64,000 nt of DNA from Ryuthela nishihirai (Eukaryota; Arthropoda; Arachnida; Araneae; Heptathelidae), in contig JAWZYU010000131.1 in NCBI GenBank assembly GCA_038380435.1, forward strand, positions 248,001-312,000, in the 5' to 3' direction. The notes beneath the pieces are model-generated. The model was not told where the DNA came from. It was given only the letters and a program-made list of their open reading frames with translations, and did not search any database. Shown here in pieces: positions 1 through 12,173 of the stretch (positions are counted from its first letter, which is position 1; the number at the start of each line of letters is the position of its first letter). Made by a program: the position numbers and the translations under genes.

Positions 1-3000
1 AATGATTTGAAACCAAACTTTTCATTATAAATCTGTGCAAGAATCTCTTTCAATGATGGTCTGGTAATATGGACCGCTGATCCTCACCTTTCACATTATG
101 GACCCGGGTCCTCACACTGTGGTTCCTTCAAAGAGCACGAATGAGAGTGTATCTTTATGTTGAAGTAGGAGTGATTCAAATACCAGAAAGTTTGATTGGA
201 TGGTATTTGGGATTTACTCCATGGAGGTATCCTCTGATTGCTGCGTCTGCTGCGACGAGAAGTACACGTGGCAGTCAGAGCCGTAGAAATTTTTGTTGCT
301 CCATTTGGTTGAATAAGTTATTAAGGTACCGAAACGACTTACGAAATTTTATTATATATTTGGTTTGCTTAAAATCAAAACGGTAGTTTCTAGTTATTAA
401 AATTCAAAGCCGCTATACTCGGAAATTTCGATGGAATTTTGATATTCTTATAATAGGTTATTATAGTTTGTACACTATATAAGGCTTCCAGTTGCAGAAT
501 GCTTTGAAACCAAATTTTTCATTATAAATCTCTGCAAGAATCTTTTTCAATGATGATGGTCTGGTAACGTGGACCGGTGTTCCTCACCTTTCACATTGGG
601 GACCCGGGTGCTCACACTGTGGTTCCTTCAAAGAGCACCAATGAGAGTGTATCTTTATGTTGAAGTAGGAGTGATTCAAATACCAGAAAGTTTGATTGGA
701 GGGTATTTGGGATTTACTCCATGGAGGTATCCTCTGATTGCTGCGTCTGCTGCGACGAGAAGTACACGTGGCAGTCAGAGCCGTAGAAATTTTTGTTGCT
801 CCATTTGGTTGAATAAGTTATTAAGGTACCGAAACGACTTACGAAATTTTATTATATATTTGGTTTGCTTAAAATCAAAACGGTAGTTTCTAGTTATTAA
901 AATTCAAAGCCGCTATACTCGGAAATTTCGATGGAATTTTGATGTTCTCATAATAGGTTATTATAGTTTGTACACTATTTAAGGCCTCCAGCTGCAGAAT
1001 GCTTTGAAACCAAACATTTCATTATAAACCTCTGCAAGAATCTTTTTCAATGATGGTCTGGTAATATGGAGCGGTGTTCCTCACTCTTCACATTGGGGAA
1101 CCGAGTGCTCACACTGTGGTTCCTTCAAAGTGCACGAATGAGAGTGTATCTATATGTTGAAGTAGGAGTGATTCAAATACCAGAAAGTGGGATGGAGGTT
1201 ATTTTTGATTGACTACATGGAGGTGTCCTCTGATTGCTGCGTGTGTTGCGCCTAGCATTACATGTGGCAGTCAGAGCCGCAGAACTATTTGTTCTTCCAT
1301 TTGAATGAATAAATTATTAACTTACCAAAACGAATTACGGAATTTGAAATATATTTCGCATGCTTAAAATTAAAAAGGTAGTTTCTAGTTTTTAGACTTC
1401 TAAGCGGCTATACTCAGAAATTTCGATGGAATTTTGATACTTTTATAATAGGTTATTATAGTTTGTACACTATTCAAGGCCTCCAGCTTCAGAATGCTTT
1501 GAAACAAAACATTTCATTATAAATCTCTGCAAGAATCTTTTTCAATGATGGTCTGGTAATATGGACCAGTGTTCCTCACCTTTCACATTGGGGACATGGG
1601 TGCTCACAGTGTGGTTCCTTTAAAGAGCACAAATGAGAGTGTATCTTTATGTTGAAGTAGAAGTGATTCAAATACCAAAAAGTGTGATTGGAGAGTATTT
1701 GGGATTGACTCCATGGAGTTGTCCTCTGATTGCTGCGTGTAATCAGAGGACACCTACATGGCCGCTTTACATGGCATGATTGCTGCTCCATGGCCTGATT
1801 GCCGCTATACTCGGTAATTTCGATAGAATTTTGATGTTCTTATAATAGGCTATTATAGTTTGTACACTATTTAAGGCCTCCAGCTACAGAATGTTTCGAA
1901 CCAAATTATTCATCATAAATCTATGCAAGAATCTCTTTCAATGATGATGGTCTGGTAATACGGACCGGTGTTCCTCACCTTTCACATTGGGGACCCGAGT
2001 GCTCACACTGAGTTTCCTTCAAAGAGCACGAATGAGAGTGTATCTTTATGTTGAAGTAGGAGTGATTCAAATACCAGAAAGTGGGATTGGAGGTTATTTG
2101 TGATTGTCTCTATGGAGGTGTTCCCACCTCCATAGCAATACACGAGGAGCAATACACGTGGCAGTCAGAGTCGTAGAACTATTTCGTCCTCCATTTGGTC
2201 GAATAAATTATTAGGATACCACAACGAATTACGGAATTTGTTATATATTTCCTTTGCTTAAAATTAAAATGGTAGTTTCTTGTTTTTAAACTTCTAAGCC
2301 GCTATACTCAGAAATTTCGATGGAATTTTGTTATTCTTATAATAGGCTATTATAGTTTGTACACTCTTTAAGACCTCCAGCTGTAGAATGCTTTGAAACC
2401 AAATTTTTCATTATAAATATATGCAAGAATCTCTTTCAATGATGATGGTCTGGTAATATGGACCGGTGTTCCTCACCTTTCACATTGGGGACCCGGGTGC
2501 TCACACTGTGGTTCCTTCAAAGAGCACGAATGAGAGTGTATATTTATGGTGAAGTAGGAGTGATTCAAATACCAGAAAGTGGCAATCGAGGATTATTTGG
2601 GATTGATTCCATGGAGATGTCCTCTGATTGCTGTGTTTCTTGCGCCAAGCAATACCCGTGGCAGTCACAGCCGTAGAAATATTTGTTCCTCCATTTGATT
2701 GAGTAAATTATTAAGATACAAAAACGAATTACGGAATTTCATATATATTTCGTTTACTTAAAATTAAAACGGTAGATTCTAGTTTTTAGACTTCTAAGCC
2801 GCTATACTTGGAAATTTCGATCGAATTTTGATACTCTTATAATAAGTTATTATAGTTTGAACACTATTCAAGGTCTCCAGCTTCAGAATGCTTTGAAGCA
2901 AAACATTTCATTATAAATTTCTGGAAGAAACTTTTTCAATGATGGTCTGGTAATATGGACCAGTGTTCCTCACCTTTAACATTGCGGACATGGGTGCTCA

Positions 3001-5955
3001 CACTGTGGTTCCTTTAAAGAGCACATATAAGAGTGTATCTTTATGTTGAAGTAGGAGTGATTCAAATACCAGAAAGTGTAATTGGAGGGTATTTGGGATT
3101 GACTCCATGGAGGTGTCCTGTGATTGCTGCGTGTGTTGCGCCGAGCAATACACGAGGCAGTCAGAGCCGTAGAACTATTTGTTCCTCCATTTGGTCGAAT
3201 AAGTTATTAGGATACCACAACGAATTACGGAACTTTTTATATATTTCGTTTGCTTAAATTAAAACGGTAGTTTCTGGTTTTTAAACTTCTAAGCCGCTAC
3301 ACTCGGAAATTTCGATGGAATTTTGATGTTCTCATAATAGGTTATTATAGTTTGTACACTATTTAAGGCCTCCAGCTGCAGAATGCTTTGAAACCAAACT
3401 TTTCATTATAAATCTGTTTTTCAATGATGGTCTGATAATATGGACCGGTGTTCCTAACCTTTCACATTGGGGACCCGAGTGCTTACACTGTGGTTCCTTC
3501 AAAGAGCACGAATGGGAGTGTATCTTTATGTTGAAGTAGGAGTGATTCAAATATGAGAAAGTGGAATTGGAGTGTATTTCTGATTGACTCCATGGAGGTG
3601 CCCTCTGATTGCTGCGTGTGTTGCGCTGAGTAATACACGTGGCAGTCAGAGCCGTAGAACTATTTGTTCCTCCATTTGGTCGAATAAGTTATTATGATAC
3701 CACAAGGAATTACGAAATTTGTTATATATTTCGTTTGCTTAAAATTAAAACTGTAGTTTCTGGTTTTTAAACTTCTAAGCCGCTATACTCGGAAATTTCG
3801 ATGGAATTTTGATGTTCTTATAATAGGTTATTACAGATTGTACACTATTTAAGGCCTCCAGCTGCAGAATGCTTTAAAATCAAACTTTTCATTATAAATC
3901 TCTGCAAGAATCTTTTTCAATGATGATGGTCTGGTAATATCGACCGGTGTTCCTGATGTTTCACATTTGGGACCCGGGTGCTCACACTGTGGTTCCTTCA
4001 AAGAGCACCAATGAGTGTGTATCTTTATGTTGAAGTAGGAGTGATTCAAATACCAGAAAGTGGGATTCTAGGATTATTTGGGATATACTCGGAAATTTCG
4101 AAGGAATTTTGATATTCTTATAATAGGTTATTATAGTTTGTACACTATTTAAGGCCTCCAGCTGCAGAATGCTTTGAAACCAAAATTTTCATTATAAATC
4201 TGTGGAAGAGTCTCTTTCAATAATGATGGTCTGGTAATATGGACCGGTGTTCCTCACGTTTCACATTGGGGACCCGTGTGCTCACACTGTGGTTCCTTCA
4301 AAGAGCACGAATGAGAGTGTATCTTCATGTTGAAGTACGAGTGATTCAAATACCAGAAAGTGGGATTCGAGGGTATTTGGGATTGACTCCATGGAGGTGT
4401 CCTCTGATTGCTGCATGTGTTGCAACGAGCAATTCACGTGACAGTCAGAGCTGTAGAACTATTTGTTCCTCCATTTGGTTGAATAAGTTATTAAGACTCC
4501 AAAACGAATTACGGAATTTCTTATATATTTCCTTTGCTTAAAATTAAAACTCTAGATTCTAGTTTTTAGACTTCTAAGCCGCTATACTCTAAAATTTCAA
4601 TGGAATTTTGATACTCTTATAATAGGTTATTATAGTTTGTACACTATTTAAGGCCTCCAGCTGCAGAATGCTTTCAAACCAAACATTTCATTATAAATCT
4701 CTACAAGGATCTTTTTCAATGATGGTGTGGTAATATGGACCGGTGTTCCTCACCTTTCACATTGGGGACCCGAGTGCTCACACTGTGGTTCCTTCAAAGA
4801 GCACGAATGAGAATGTATCTTTATGTTGAAGTAGGAGTGATTTAAATACCAGAAAGGGGGATTCGAGGAATATTTGATATTGACTCCATGGAGGTGTCCT
4901 CTGATTGATGCTGTGTTGCGCCGAGCACGTGGCAGTCAGAGCCGTAGAACTATTTGTTCATCCATTTGGTCGAATAAGTTATTAGGATACCACAAGGAAT
5001 TACGAAATTTGTTATATATTTCGTTTGCTTAAAATTAAAACGGTAGTTTCTGGTTTTTAAACTTCTAAGTCGCTATACTCGGAAATTTCGATGGAATTTT
5101 GATGTTCTTATAATAGGTTATTACAGATTGTACACTATTTAAGGCCTCCAGCTGCAGAATGCTTTAAAACCAAACTTTTCATTATAAATCTCTGCAAGAA
5201 TCTTTTTCAATGATGATGGTCTGGTAATATCGACCGGTGTTCCTGATGTTTCACATTGGGGACCCGGGTACTCACACTGTGGTTCCTTCAAAGAGCACGA
5301 ATGAGAGTGTATCTTTATGTTGAAGGAGGAGTGATTCAAATACCAGAACGTTTGATTGGAGGGTATTTGTGATTGACACCATGGAGATGTACTCTGATTG
5401 CTGCGTGTGTTGCGCCAAGCAATACACGTGGAAGTCATAGAGTAGAACTATTTGTTCCTCCATTTGGTTGAATAACTTATTAAGATACCAGAACGAATTA
5501 CGGAATTTCTTATATATTTGGTTTGCTTAAAATTAAAACGGTAAGTTCTAGTTTTTAGACTTCTAAGCCGCTATACTTGGAAATTTCGATGGAATTTTGA
5601 TATTCTTATAATAGGTTATTATAGTTTGTACACTGTTCAAGGTCTCCAGCTTTAGAATGCTTTCAAACAAAACATTTCATTATAAATCTCTGCAAAAATC
5701 TTTTTCAATAATTTTCTGGTAATATGGACCAGTGTTCCTCACCTTTCACATTGGGGACCCGGGTGCTCACACTGTGGTTCCTTCAAAGAGCACGAATGAG
5801 AGTGTATCTTTATATTGAAGTAGGAGTGATTCAAATACCAGAAAGTGGGATTGGAGGCTATTTGGGATTGACTCCATGGAGGTGTCCTCTGATTGCTGCT
5901 TCTGCTGCGCCGAGAAGTACACGTGGCAGTCAGAACCGTAGAATTTTTTGTTGCT
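1..5955 (+). repeat. ~495-bp satellite A, left arm, outer block
   Basis: About twelve head-to-tail monomers. The landmark GGTCTGGTAATATGGACC recurs near 60, 558, 1055, 1550, 1948, 2448, 2944, 3428, 3920, 4230, 4727, 5220 and 5713, giving a period of about 484-500 bp. Two monomers are shortened, to about 400 bp near 1550-1948 and about 310 bp near 3920-4230. Each monomer carries a short frame of up to ~105 codons starting near the landmark. It is broken in many copies and varies freely at amino-acid level, so it is not called as a gene. The block runs off the left edge of the window. Confidence 0.9.
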
Positions 5956-6272
5956 CCATTTGGTAAGGTCTCAGGTCTCAGGTCTAAGAATGGCTATGCA
6001 GCGCCGGGTGCTAGGACCCATATCTGCCTTGTCATGAGATTTTGGGGGGAGGGGTGACAAGCCACGTAAAGAACTACCTCGGTCGCAGTGGACCGTCGCG
6101 AAAGGTTTCGCGCGCACGAGTAGATGTAACTGAAGGAAGTGCGCAAGGCAAGGAAAAAAGATCGGAGCTCCTCAAAAGAGGAAAACAAGTAACAACGAGT
6201 CGACGAGAAGGCAGCAGACAAGCTACAGGAGGAGAGGCAAAAACAAAATCATAAATGCAAAAGGGAACAGAA

Positions 6273-7457
6273 TTAGGGAGCGGACAAGCCGGTAAAGCAA
6301 GGATGGTTAATGAGATCATTGTAGATTTGTTTCATAAGCTTATCTTTTCCATGGGCTTGAAAATATGGGAAGTAATGAGCACACTGACGTAATATGTCGC
6401 AGGGTTGAAGGGCTTGAAAGGCGTTAGCAATAGTATTAAAGAATACACTGTAACCAGGTTTAACTTTTTGGTTTGGTTGCATCGCTTGTTTCAAGATTAA
6501 GATGTTTTCTGGGGTGTGTTTTAATTGATTTACTTCGTGAATGGATATGTGCTTTACGAAGTTGATAATTAGGTCTTGGGTTTCATCTGCGTTGAACTTT
6601 TCATTAGGTGTATTAAAGATGAGGGCATCGATTGGCCTGTTAGAATTATGAGTGGCTATAGGAGTGGAAAAATCAAGTTCCCGATATTGACGGTCTGAGG
6701 TGCAGGGAGTCGAATTTTGAGCAAAATTAATACTAAGGGAAGAATTGGAAGAGTCGAGATTTATTACCTCGTTAGAGGCTTTAATGTTAGGGGGGGTAGT
6801 GAGGTTAAGCATAGGTGAATCTAACTTTGAAGGGGTTATCGGGACGTCCATGGTGGGTTCTTTTGGAGATTTATTAGGCAAGTTTGAAAGTCGAGAGGCA
6901 TAAGTTGAGGAATTTGAAACAGGGCAGGAAGCCACGAAGTGGCCAGGAGATTTGCATCTCCTGCAAAGTTTAATGACACCAGGATAAGAGATTGTGGCGG
7001 TATATCCAGCGATTGAAATAAAGTTGGGGATATGAGTTTCCAAATCAATAGTTAAGATTCTATTGCCTGTTTTAATAGAGTGGAAATTTTCTTCATTATA
7101 AAATTCAAAAGAGATATCCTGAATTGAGCCAAATTTAGCAAGAACTTGGGTAGTTTCTTCATTGGTAATGAAAAAGGGTAAGTTTGAAATGACTACCCTT
7201 TTGGAGGAGGAACCAAGATATTGGAAAGAGATTTCTTTGTCATTTATTAGCAGAGAGGAAAGCTGAAGTAATTTCTCACTAAACTCAGAAGAAGAGAATG
7301 TGAAGATAGCAACAAACCGCGAGATTTGCTGAGCCACAAGAATTGAATTCACATCATGAAAGTAGGTATGAAGTTCACTAATTACTTCTTTAATAGTGGT
7401 GTCCTGAAGATAGAAGCGAAAGGAGTTTTGAAGGCGGGCATCCTTTAGCAAAGTCAT
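6273..7457 (-). CDS. LINE ORF1 (Gag-like) protein with RRM-like fold and CCHC zinc knuckle
   Basis: This is an uninterrupted frame of about 394 codons from the chosen ATG at 7457. An upstream in-frame ATG at 7586 is possible. The stretch between the two contains two copies of the hairpin motif that also recurs outside the frame, so it looks like leader sequence. The N-terminal third has no recognised domain. A segment starting RVVISNLPFF, roughly residues 95-165, resembles an RNA-recognition fold. It is followed by CRRCKSPGHFVASC, a C-x2-C-x4-H-x4-C zinc knuckle, and then a polar, low-complexity tail. RRM plus zinc knuckle is the usual ORF1 layout of I/Jockey- and Tx1-type LINEs, where the protein binds the element RNA and forms the ribonucleoprotein. 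An open frame in a satellite setting suggests a recent insertion or recent selection. A retroviral or LTR Gag is less likely because no LTR, protease or reverse transcriptase is seen. Confidence 0.6.
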   Translation of the reverse strand: MTLLKDARLQNSFRFYLQDTTIKEVISELHTYFHDVNSILVAQQISRFVAIFTFSSSEFSEKLLQLSSLLINDKEISFQYLGSSSKRVVISNLPFFITNEETTQVLAKFGSIQDISFEFYNEENFHSIKTGNRILTIDLETHIPNFISIAGYTATISYPGVIKLCRRCKSPGHFVASCPVSNSSTYASRLSNLPNKSPKEPTMDVPITPSKLDSPMLNLTTPPNIKASNEVINLDSSNSSLSINFAQNSTPCTSDRQYRELDFSTPIATHNSNRPIDALIFNTPNEKFNADETQDLIINFVKHISIHEVNQLKHTPENILILKQAMQPNQKVKPGYSVFFNTIANAFQALQPCDILRQCAHYFPYFQAHGKDKLMKQIYNDLINHPCFTGLSAP

Positions 7458-7481
7458 GATGGGAAATAAAAGAATTGGAGT

Positions 7482-7788
7482 AGTCTCAAAAAGACTGTTT
7501 AAATGAGATGGGAAGTAGAGAGATGAAATGAAATAGTCTCGAAAAGACTGTTCCAAGGAGAAAGGAATCAAAGAGGTTGTACTCACAAACGTAGATTTGC
7601 AAAAAACGTGGCGCGTACAAAGGCGATCGGACTTTTTGGTAAAAGTAAGAAAATTGGAAAAGCAGACTCAAAAGATGGTAGTCTCGTAAAGACTGTTTAG
7701 GGATAAGAATAAAATAATTACAGAGGACAACAAGAAAACAAAAGAAGTTGAAGGAAATTAATAGAAATTAGTCTCCTAAAGACTGTTT
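7482..7788. repeat. Four dispersed copies of an AGTCT-N5-AGACT hairpin motif
   Basis: Near-identical motifs lie at 7482-7500, 7535-7552, 7680-7699 and 7770-7788. Each has the form AGTCTC, 3-5 bases, then AGACTGTT, giving a 5-bp stem. They sit upstream of, and into, the possible N-terminal extension of the ORF1 gene. The first two fall in different reading frames of that extension, which argues for a nucleic-acid role (leader RNA structure or protein site) rather than a peptide repeat. Function unknown. Confidence 0.7.
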
Positions 7789-7843
7789 CGAATGAATAAA
7801 CAAAGGAAGTCGAAAGTACAAAGAACGTGGTTGAGCCTACCGT

Positions 7844-8001
7844 GAACTGCGTTGATGGGATGCCGTTACGGGAATCGAGAGCTGCCGCAATGCGATCGGA
7901 GAAGTACCGTCGAAGGAGCCGTGAATTGCGTCGATAGGATGCCGTTACGGGAATCGAGAGCTGCCGCGAAGCGATCGGAGAAGTACCGTCGATGGAGCCG
8001 G
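7844..8001 (-). repeat. Two tandem 79-bp units at the 5' end of the ORF1-only element
   Basis: Units 7844-7922 and 7923-8001 differ at only a few positions. They share the segment GATGCCGTTACGGGAATCGA and a GATCGGAGAAGTACCGTCGA block, and are much richer in GC than the satellite around them. On the coding strand they lie at the extreme 5' end of the element. Tandem 5' monomers often carry the internal promoter in LINEs, so this is a candidate promoter region, but no promoter motif is recognised. Confidence 0.7.
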
Positions 8002-8050
8002 TCTTTTACGTCTTTCTCTGTTGAACTCAAACTATCGGATCCCATTTGGT

Positions 8051-11000
8051 AAACGAATTACGAAATTTCTTATATATTTGGTTTCTTAAATTTAAAACGG
8101 TAGTTTCTGGTTGTTAAACTTCTAAGCCCCTGTACTCGGAAATTTCGATGGAATTTTGATGTTCTTATAATCCGTTATTATAGTTTCTACACTATTTAAG
8201 GCCTCCAGCTTCAGAATTCTTTAAAACCAAACTTTTCATTATAAATCTCTGCAAGAATCTTTTTCAATGATGATGGTTTGGTTATATGGACCGGTGTTCC
8301 TCACCTTTCACATTGGGGACCCGGGTGCTCACACTGTGGTTCCTTCAAAGAGCACGAATGAGAGTGTATCTTTATCTTGAATTAGGAGTGATTCAAATAC
8401 CAGAAAGTGGGATTGGAGGGCATTTGGGATTGTCTCCATGGAGGTGTCCTCTGATTGCTGCGTCTGCTGCGCCGAGAAGTACACGTGGCAGTCAGAGCCG
8501 TAAAATTATTTGTTGCTCCATTTGGTTGAATAAGTTATTAAGATACCAAAACGAATTACGAAATTTCTTATATATTTGGTTTGCTTAAAATTAAAATGGT
8601 AGATTCTAGTTTTTAGACTTTTAAGCCGCTGTACTTGGAAATTTCGATGGAATTTTGATACTCTTATAATAGGTTATTATAGTTTGTAAACTATTTAAGG
8701 CCTACAGCTGCAGAATGCTTTGAAACCAAATTTTTCATTATAAATCTCTGCAAGAATCTTTTTCAATGACGATGGTCTGGTAATGTGGACCGGTGTTCCT
8801 CACCTTTCACATTGGGGACCCGGGTGCTCACACTGTGGTTCCTTCAAAGAGCACGAATGAGAGTGTATCTTTATGTTGAAGTAGATGTGATTCAAATACC
8901 AGAAAGTGGGATTGGAGGGTATTTGTGATTGACTCTATTGAGGTGTCCTCTGAGTGCTGTGTGTGTTGCGCCAAGCAATACACGTGGCAGTCAGAGCCGT
9001 AGAACTATTCCTTCCTCCATTTGGTTGAATAAGTTATTAAGATACCCAAACGAATTACGAAATTTGTTATATATTTGTTTGCTTAAAATTAAAACGGTAG
9101 TTTTTTGTTTTTAACATTCTAAGCCGCTATACTCGGAAATTTCGATGGAATTTTGATATTCTTATAACAGGTTATTACAGTTTGTACACTATTTAAGGCC
9201 TCCTGCTGCAGAATGAGTTGAAACCAAACTTTTCATTATAAATCTCTGCAAGAATCTCTTTCAATGATGGTCTGGTAATATGGACCGGTGTTCCTCACCT
9301 TTCACATTAGGGACCCGGGTGCTCACACTGTGGTTACTTCAAAGAGCATGAATGAGAGTGTACCTTTATGTTGAAGTAGGAGTGATTCAAATACCAGAAA
9401 GTGCGATTCGAGGATATTTGAGATTGACTCCATAGAGGTGTCCTCTGATTGCTGCATGTGTTGCACCGAGCAATACACATAGCCGTAGAACTATTTGTTA
9501 CTCCGTTTGGTTGAATAAGTTATTAAGATACCAAAACGAATTACGGAATTTCTTATATATTTCGTTTGCTTAAAATTAAAACGGTAGATTCAAGTTTTTA
9601 GACTTCTAACCCGCTATACTTGGAAACTTCGGTGGAATTTTGATATTCTTATAATAGGTTATTAGAGTTTCTACCCTATTCAAGGCCTCCAGCTTCAGAA
9701 TGCTTTGAAACAAAACATTTCATTACAAATCTCTGCAAAAATCTTTTTCAATGACGATCTGGTAATATGGACCAGTGTTCCTCACCTTTCACATTGGGGA
9801 CCCCGGTGCTCACACTGTGGTTCCTTCAAAGAGCACGAATGAGAGTGTATCTTTATGTTGAAGTAGGAGTGATTCAAATACCAGAAAGTGGGATTGGAGG
9901 GTATTTGGGATTGACTCTATGGAGGTGCTCTCTGATTACTGCGTCTGCTGTGCCGAGAAGTACAGGTGGCAGTCAGAGACGTAGAATTATTTTTTTGCTC
10001 CATTTGGTTCAATAAGTTATTAAGATACCCAAACGAATTACGAAATTTCTTATATATTTGGTTTGCTTAAAATTAAAATGGTAATTTCTGGTTTTTAAAC
10101 TTCTAAGCCCCTATACTCGGAAATTTCAATGGAATTTTGATGTTCTTATAATAGGTTATTATACTTTGTAAACTATTTAAGGCCTCCAGCTGCAGAATGC
10201 TTTAAAACCAAACTTTTCATTATAAATCTCTGCAAGAAACTTTTTCAATGATGGTCTGTAATATGGACCGGTGTTCCTCACCTTTCACATTAGGGACCTG
10301 GGTACTCACACTGTGGTTCTTTCAAAGAGCACGAATAATATTGTATCTTTATGTTGAAGTAGATGTGATTCAAATACCAGAAAGTGGGATTGAAGGGTAT
10401 TTGGAATTGACTCCATGGAGGTGTCCTCTGATTGCTGCGTGTGTTGCACCGAGCAATACACGCGGCAGTCAGAGCCGTAGAACTATTTGTTCCTCCATTT
10501 GGTTCAATAAGTTATTAAGATACCAAAACGAATTACGGAATTTCTTATATATTTGGTTTGCTTAAAATTAAAACGGTAGATTTTAGTTTTTAGATTTCTA
10601 AGCCGCTATACTCGGAAAATTCGATGGAATTTTGATATTCTTATAACAGGTTATTACAGTTTGTACACTATTTAAGGCCTCCAGCTGCAGAATGCTTTAA
10701 AACCAAACTTTTCATTATAAATCTCTGCAAGGAACTTTTTCAATGATGGTCTGGTAATATGGAGTGGTGTTCCTCACCTTTCACATTGGGGACCCGAGTG
10801 CTCACACTGTGGTTCCTCAAAATAGCACCAATTAGTGTGCATCTTTATGTTGAAGTAGGAGTGATTCAAATACCAGAAAGTGGGATTCGAGGATTATTTG
10901 GGATTGAGTCCATGGAGGTGTCCTCTGATTGCTGCCTGTGTTGTGCCGAGCAATACACGTGGCAGTCAGAGCCGTAGAACTATTTGTTCCTCCATTTCGT

Positions 11001-11507
11001 TGAATAAGTTATTAACATACCCAAACGAATTACGAAATTAGTTATATATTTCGTTTGCTTAAAATTAAAACGGTAGTTTCTAGTTTTTAAAATTCTAAGC
11101 CGCTATACTCGGAAATTTCGATGGAATTATGATATTCTTATAATAGGTTATTACAGTTTGTACACTATTTAAGGCCTCCACCTGCAGAATGGTTTGAAAC
11201 CAAATTTTTCATTATAAATCTCTACAAGAATCTCTTTCAATGATGATGGTCTGGTAATATGGACCGGTGTTCCTCACCTTTCACATTGGGGACCCGGGTG
11301 CTCACACTTTGGTTCCTTCAAAGAGCACGAATGAGAGTGTATCTTTATGTTGAAGTAGGAATGATTCAAATACCAGAAAGTGCGATTGGAGGGTATTTAG
11401 GATTGACTCCATGGAGGTGTCCTCTGATTGCTGCCTGTGTTGTGCCGAGCAATACACGTGGCAGTCAGAGCCGTAGAACTATTTGTTCCTCCATTTGGTT
11501 GAATAAG
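8051..11507 (+). repeat. ~495-bp satellite A, left arm, inner block
   Basis: About seven monomers in the same orientation as the outer block, with landmarks near 8275, 8770, 9266, 9748, 10243, 10748 and 11250. The first is entered partway because of the neighbouring insertion. The last stops inside the GAATAAG segment at 11507, where unique palindrome-arm sequence begins. The mirror boundary is 14633. Confidence 0.9.
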
Positions 11508-11772
11508 AGACTTTCTCCATAGGAGATCAGAGACGGTTGGATTGGAATTCAAATTTCTGCACACGAAACCCTTCCAGTGCAGCTTTGTGAAGCAAATCCT
11601 TAAGAATGAGTTGCGAGCGATAGGTTGTGGAAAGAGGCCGCAACGTGTCATTCTTCTATTTCACTTTCGGTCTTCATTTATTCTGAAAGTTTTTTGTCAT
11701 CGTTAACAAGATAATTGTGTGAATCTTCTGGGATTTCTTCTCTAGGTATATTAATTTTGCTCATTTTAAAGT

Positions 11773-11963
11773 ACGGGTTTTCAACGTGGGGTACGCGGTA
11801 AAATTATTTTGGGTTACGCCGTGAGAGCTCAAATGTCGCCATATCTAATAACAAAGTAAAAATAAGTATTGCTATAATATAACTATAGTTTTATCTATAA
11901 AAGGTGTACGAAAGTTACACATTTCCACGAGGTGCGTGAAGCATAAAAGGTTAGGAATCACTG
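11773..11963 (-). mobile_element. Possible hAT-like MITE, left copy
   Basis: In reverse complement it starts CAGTGATTCCTAACC and ends near GTTGAAAACCCGT. The first end resembles known hAT terminal repeats, and the two ends are partly complementary to each other. Clear 8-bp target duplications are not visible: the flanks are only vaguely similar, TTTAAAGT-like versus ATTAAAAG. It has no coding capacity. The family assignment is tentative. Confidence 0.35.
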
Positions 11964-12136
11964 ATTAAAAGCACCAAATCTTGACCGTGATATCAAGCTA
12001 CACTTGGTGAAAAGTCTAATATGGATTTCATTTGTATTAAAACTGTGGCGTCTCGTAAGTAATCATTTATTATTCAGTGATTAATGTCTGACAGAATTAC
12101 ATTAGAATACTAACGGAAAATATACTGTGGCGTACA

Positions 12137-12173
12137 CTTATATAAACTGAACAGAAGGTTCAGTTTATATAAG
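12137..12173. repeat. Perfect 16-bp hairpin, left copy
   Basis: CTTATATAAACTGAAC is followed by a 5-base loop and its exact reverse complement. The mirror copy is at 13967-14003 with a slightly different loop. It could extrude as a cruciform tip or be the remnant of a tiny inverted repeat. Function unknown. Confidence 0.85.

Larger units (their letters stand above)
5965..8041 (-). mobile_element. LINE-like element carrying only an ORF1, inserted in satellite A
   Basis: A non-satellite block interrupts satellite A. It is flanked by a 9-bp direct repeat CCATTTGGT at 5956-5964 and 8042-8050, consistent with a target-site duplication. Satellite sequence resumes immediately after it, with loss of about 20 bp. 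Read on the minus strand, the order is: two 79-bp tandem units, four AGTCT/AGACT hairpin motifs, one intact ORF1-type gene, about 300 bp of 3' sequence, and a terminal run of a 7-bp repeat (AGACCTG, about three units). No endonuclease or reverse transcriptase lies between the gene and the 3' end. The palindrome partner arm lacks this insertion, so it postdates the duplication or was lost on the right. It could be an internally deleted LINE or a gag-only non-autonomous family. Confidence 0.65.

Noticed and set aside
569..886. ~100-residue protein repeated in satellite A
   Set aside because: Broken in many monomers, free amino-acid variation, and overlapping open frames on the opposite strand.
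6273..7586. Retroviral or LTR-retrotransposon Gag, or the longer start at 7586
   Set aside because: No LTRs, protease or polymerase nearby. The extension up to 7586 contains the leader hairpin repeats, so the shorter start at 7457 is preferred.
11397..11651. 84-codon frame found in both palindrome 1 arms
   Set aside because: It straddles the satellite/arm junction and is duplicated only because the arms are. No domain is recognised.
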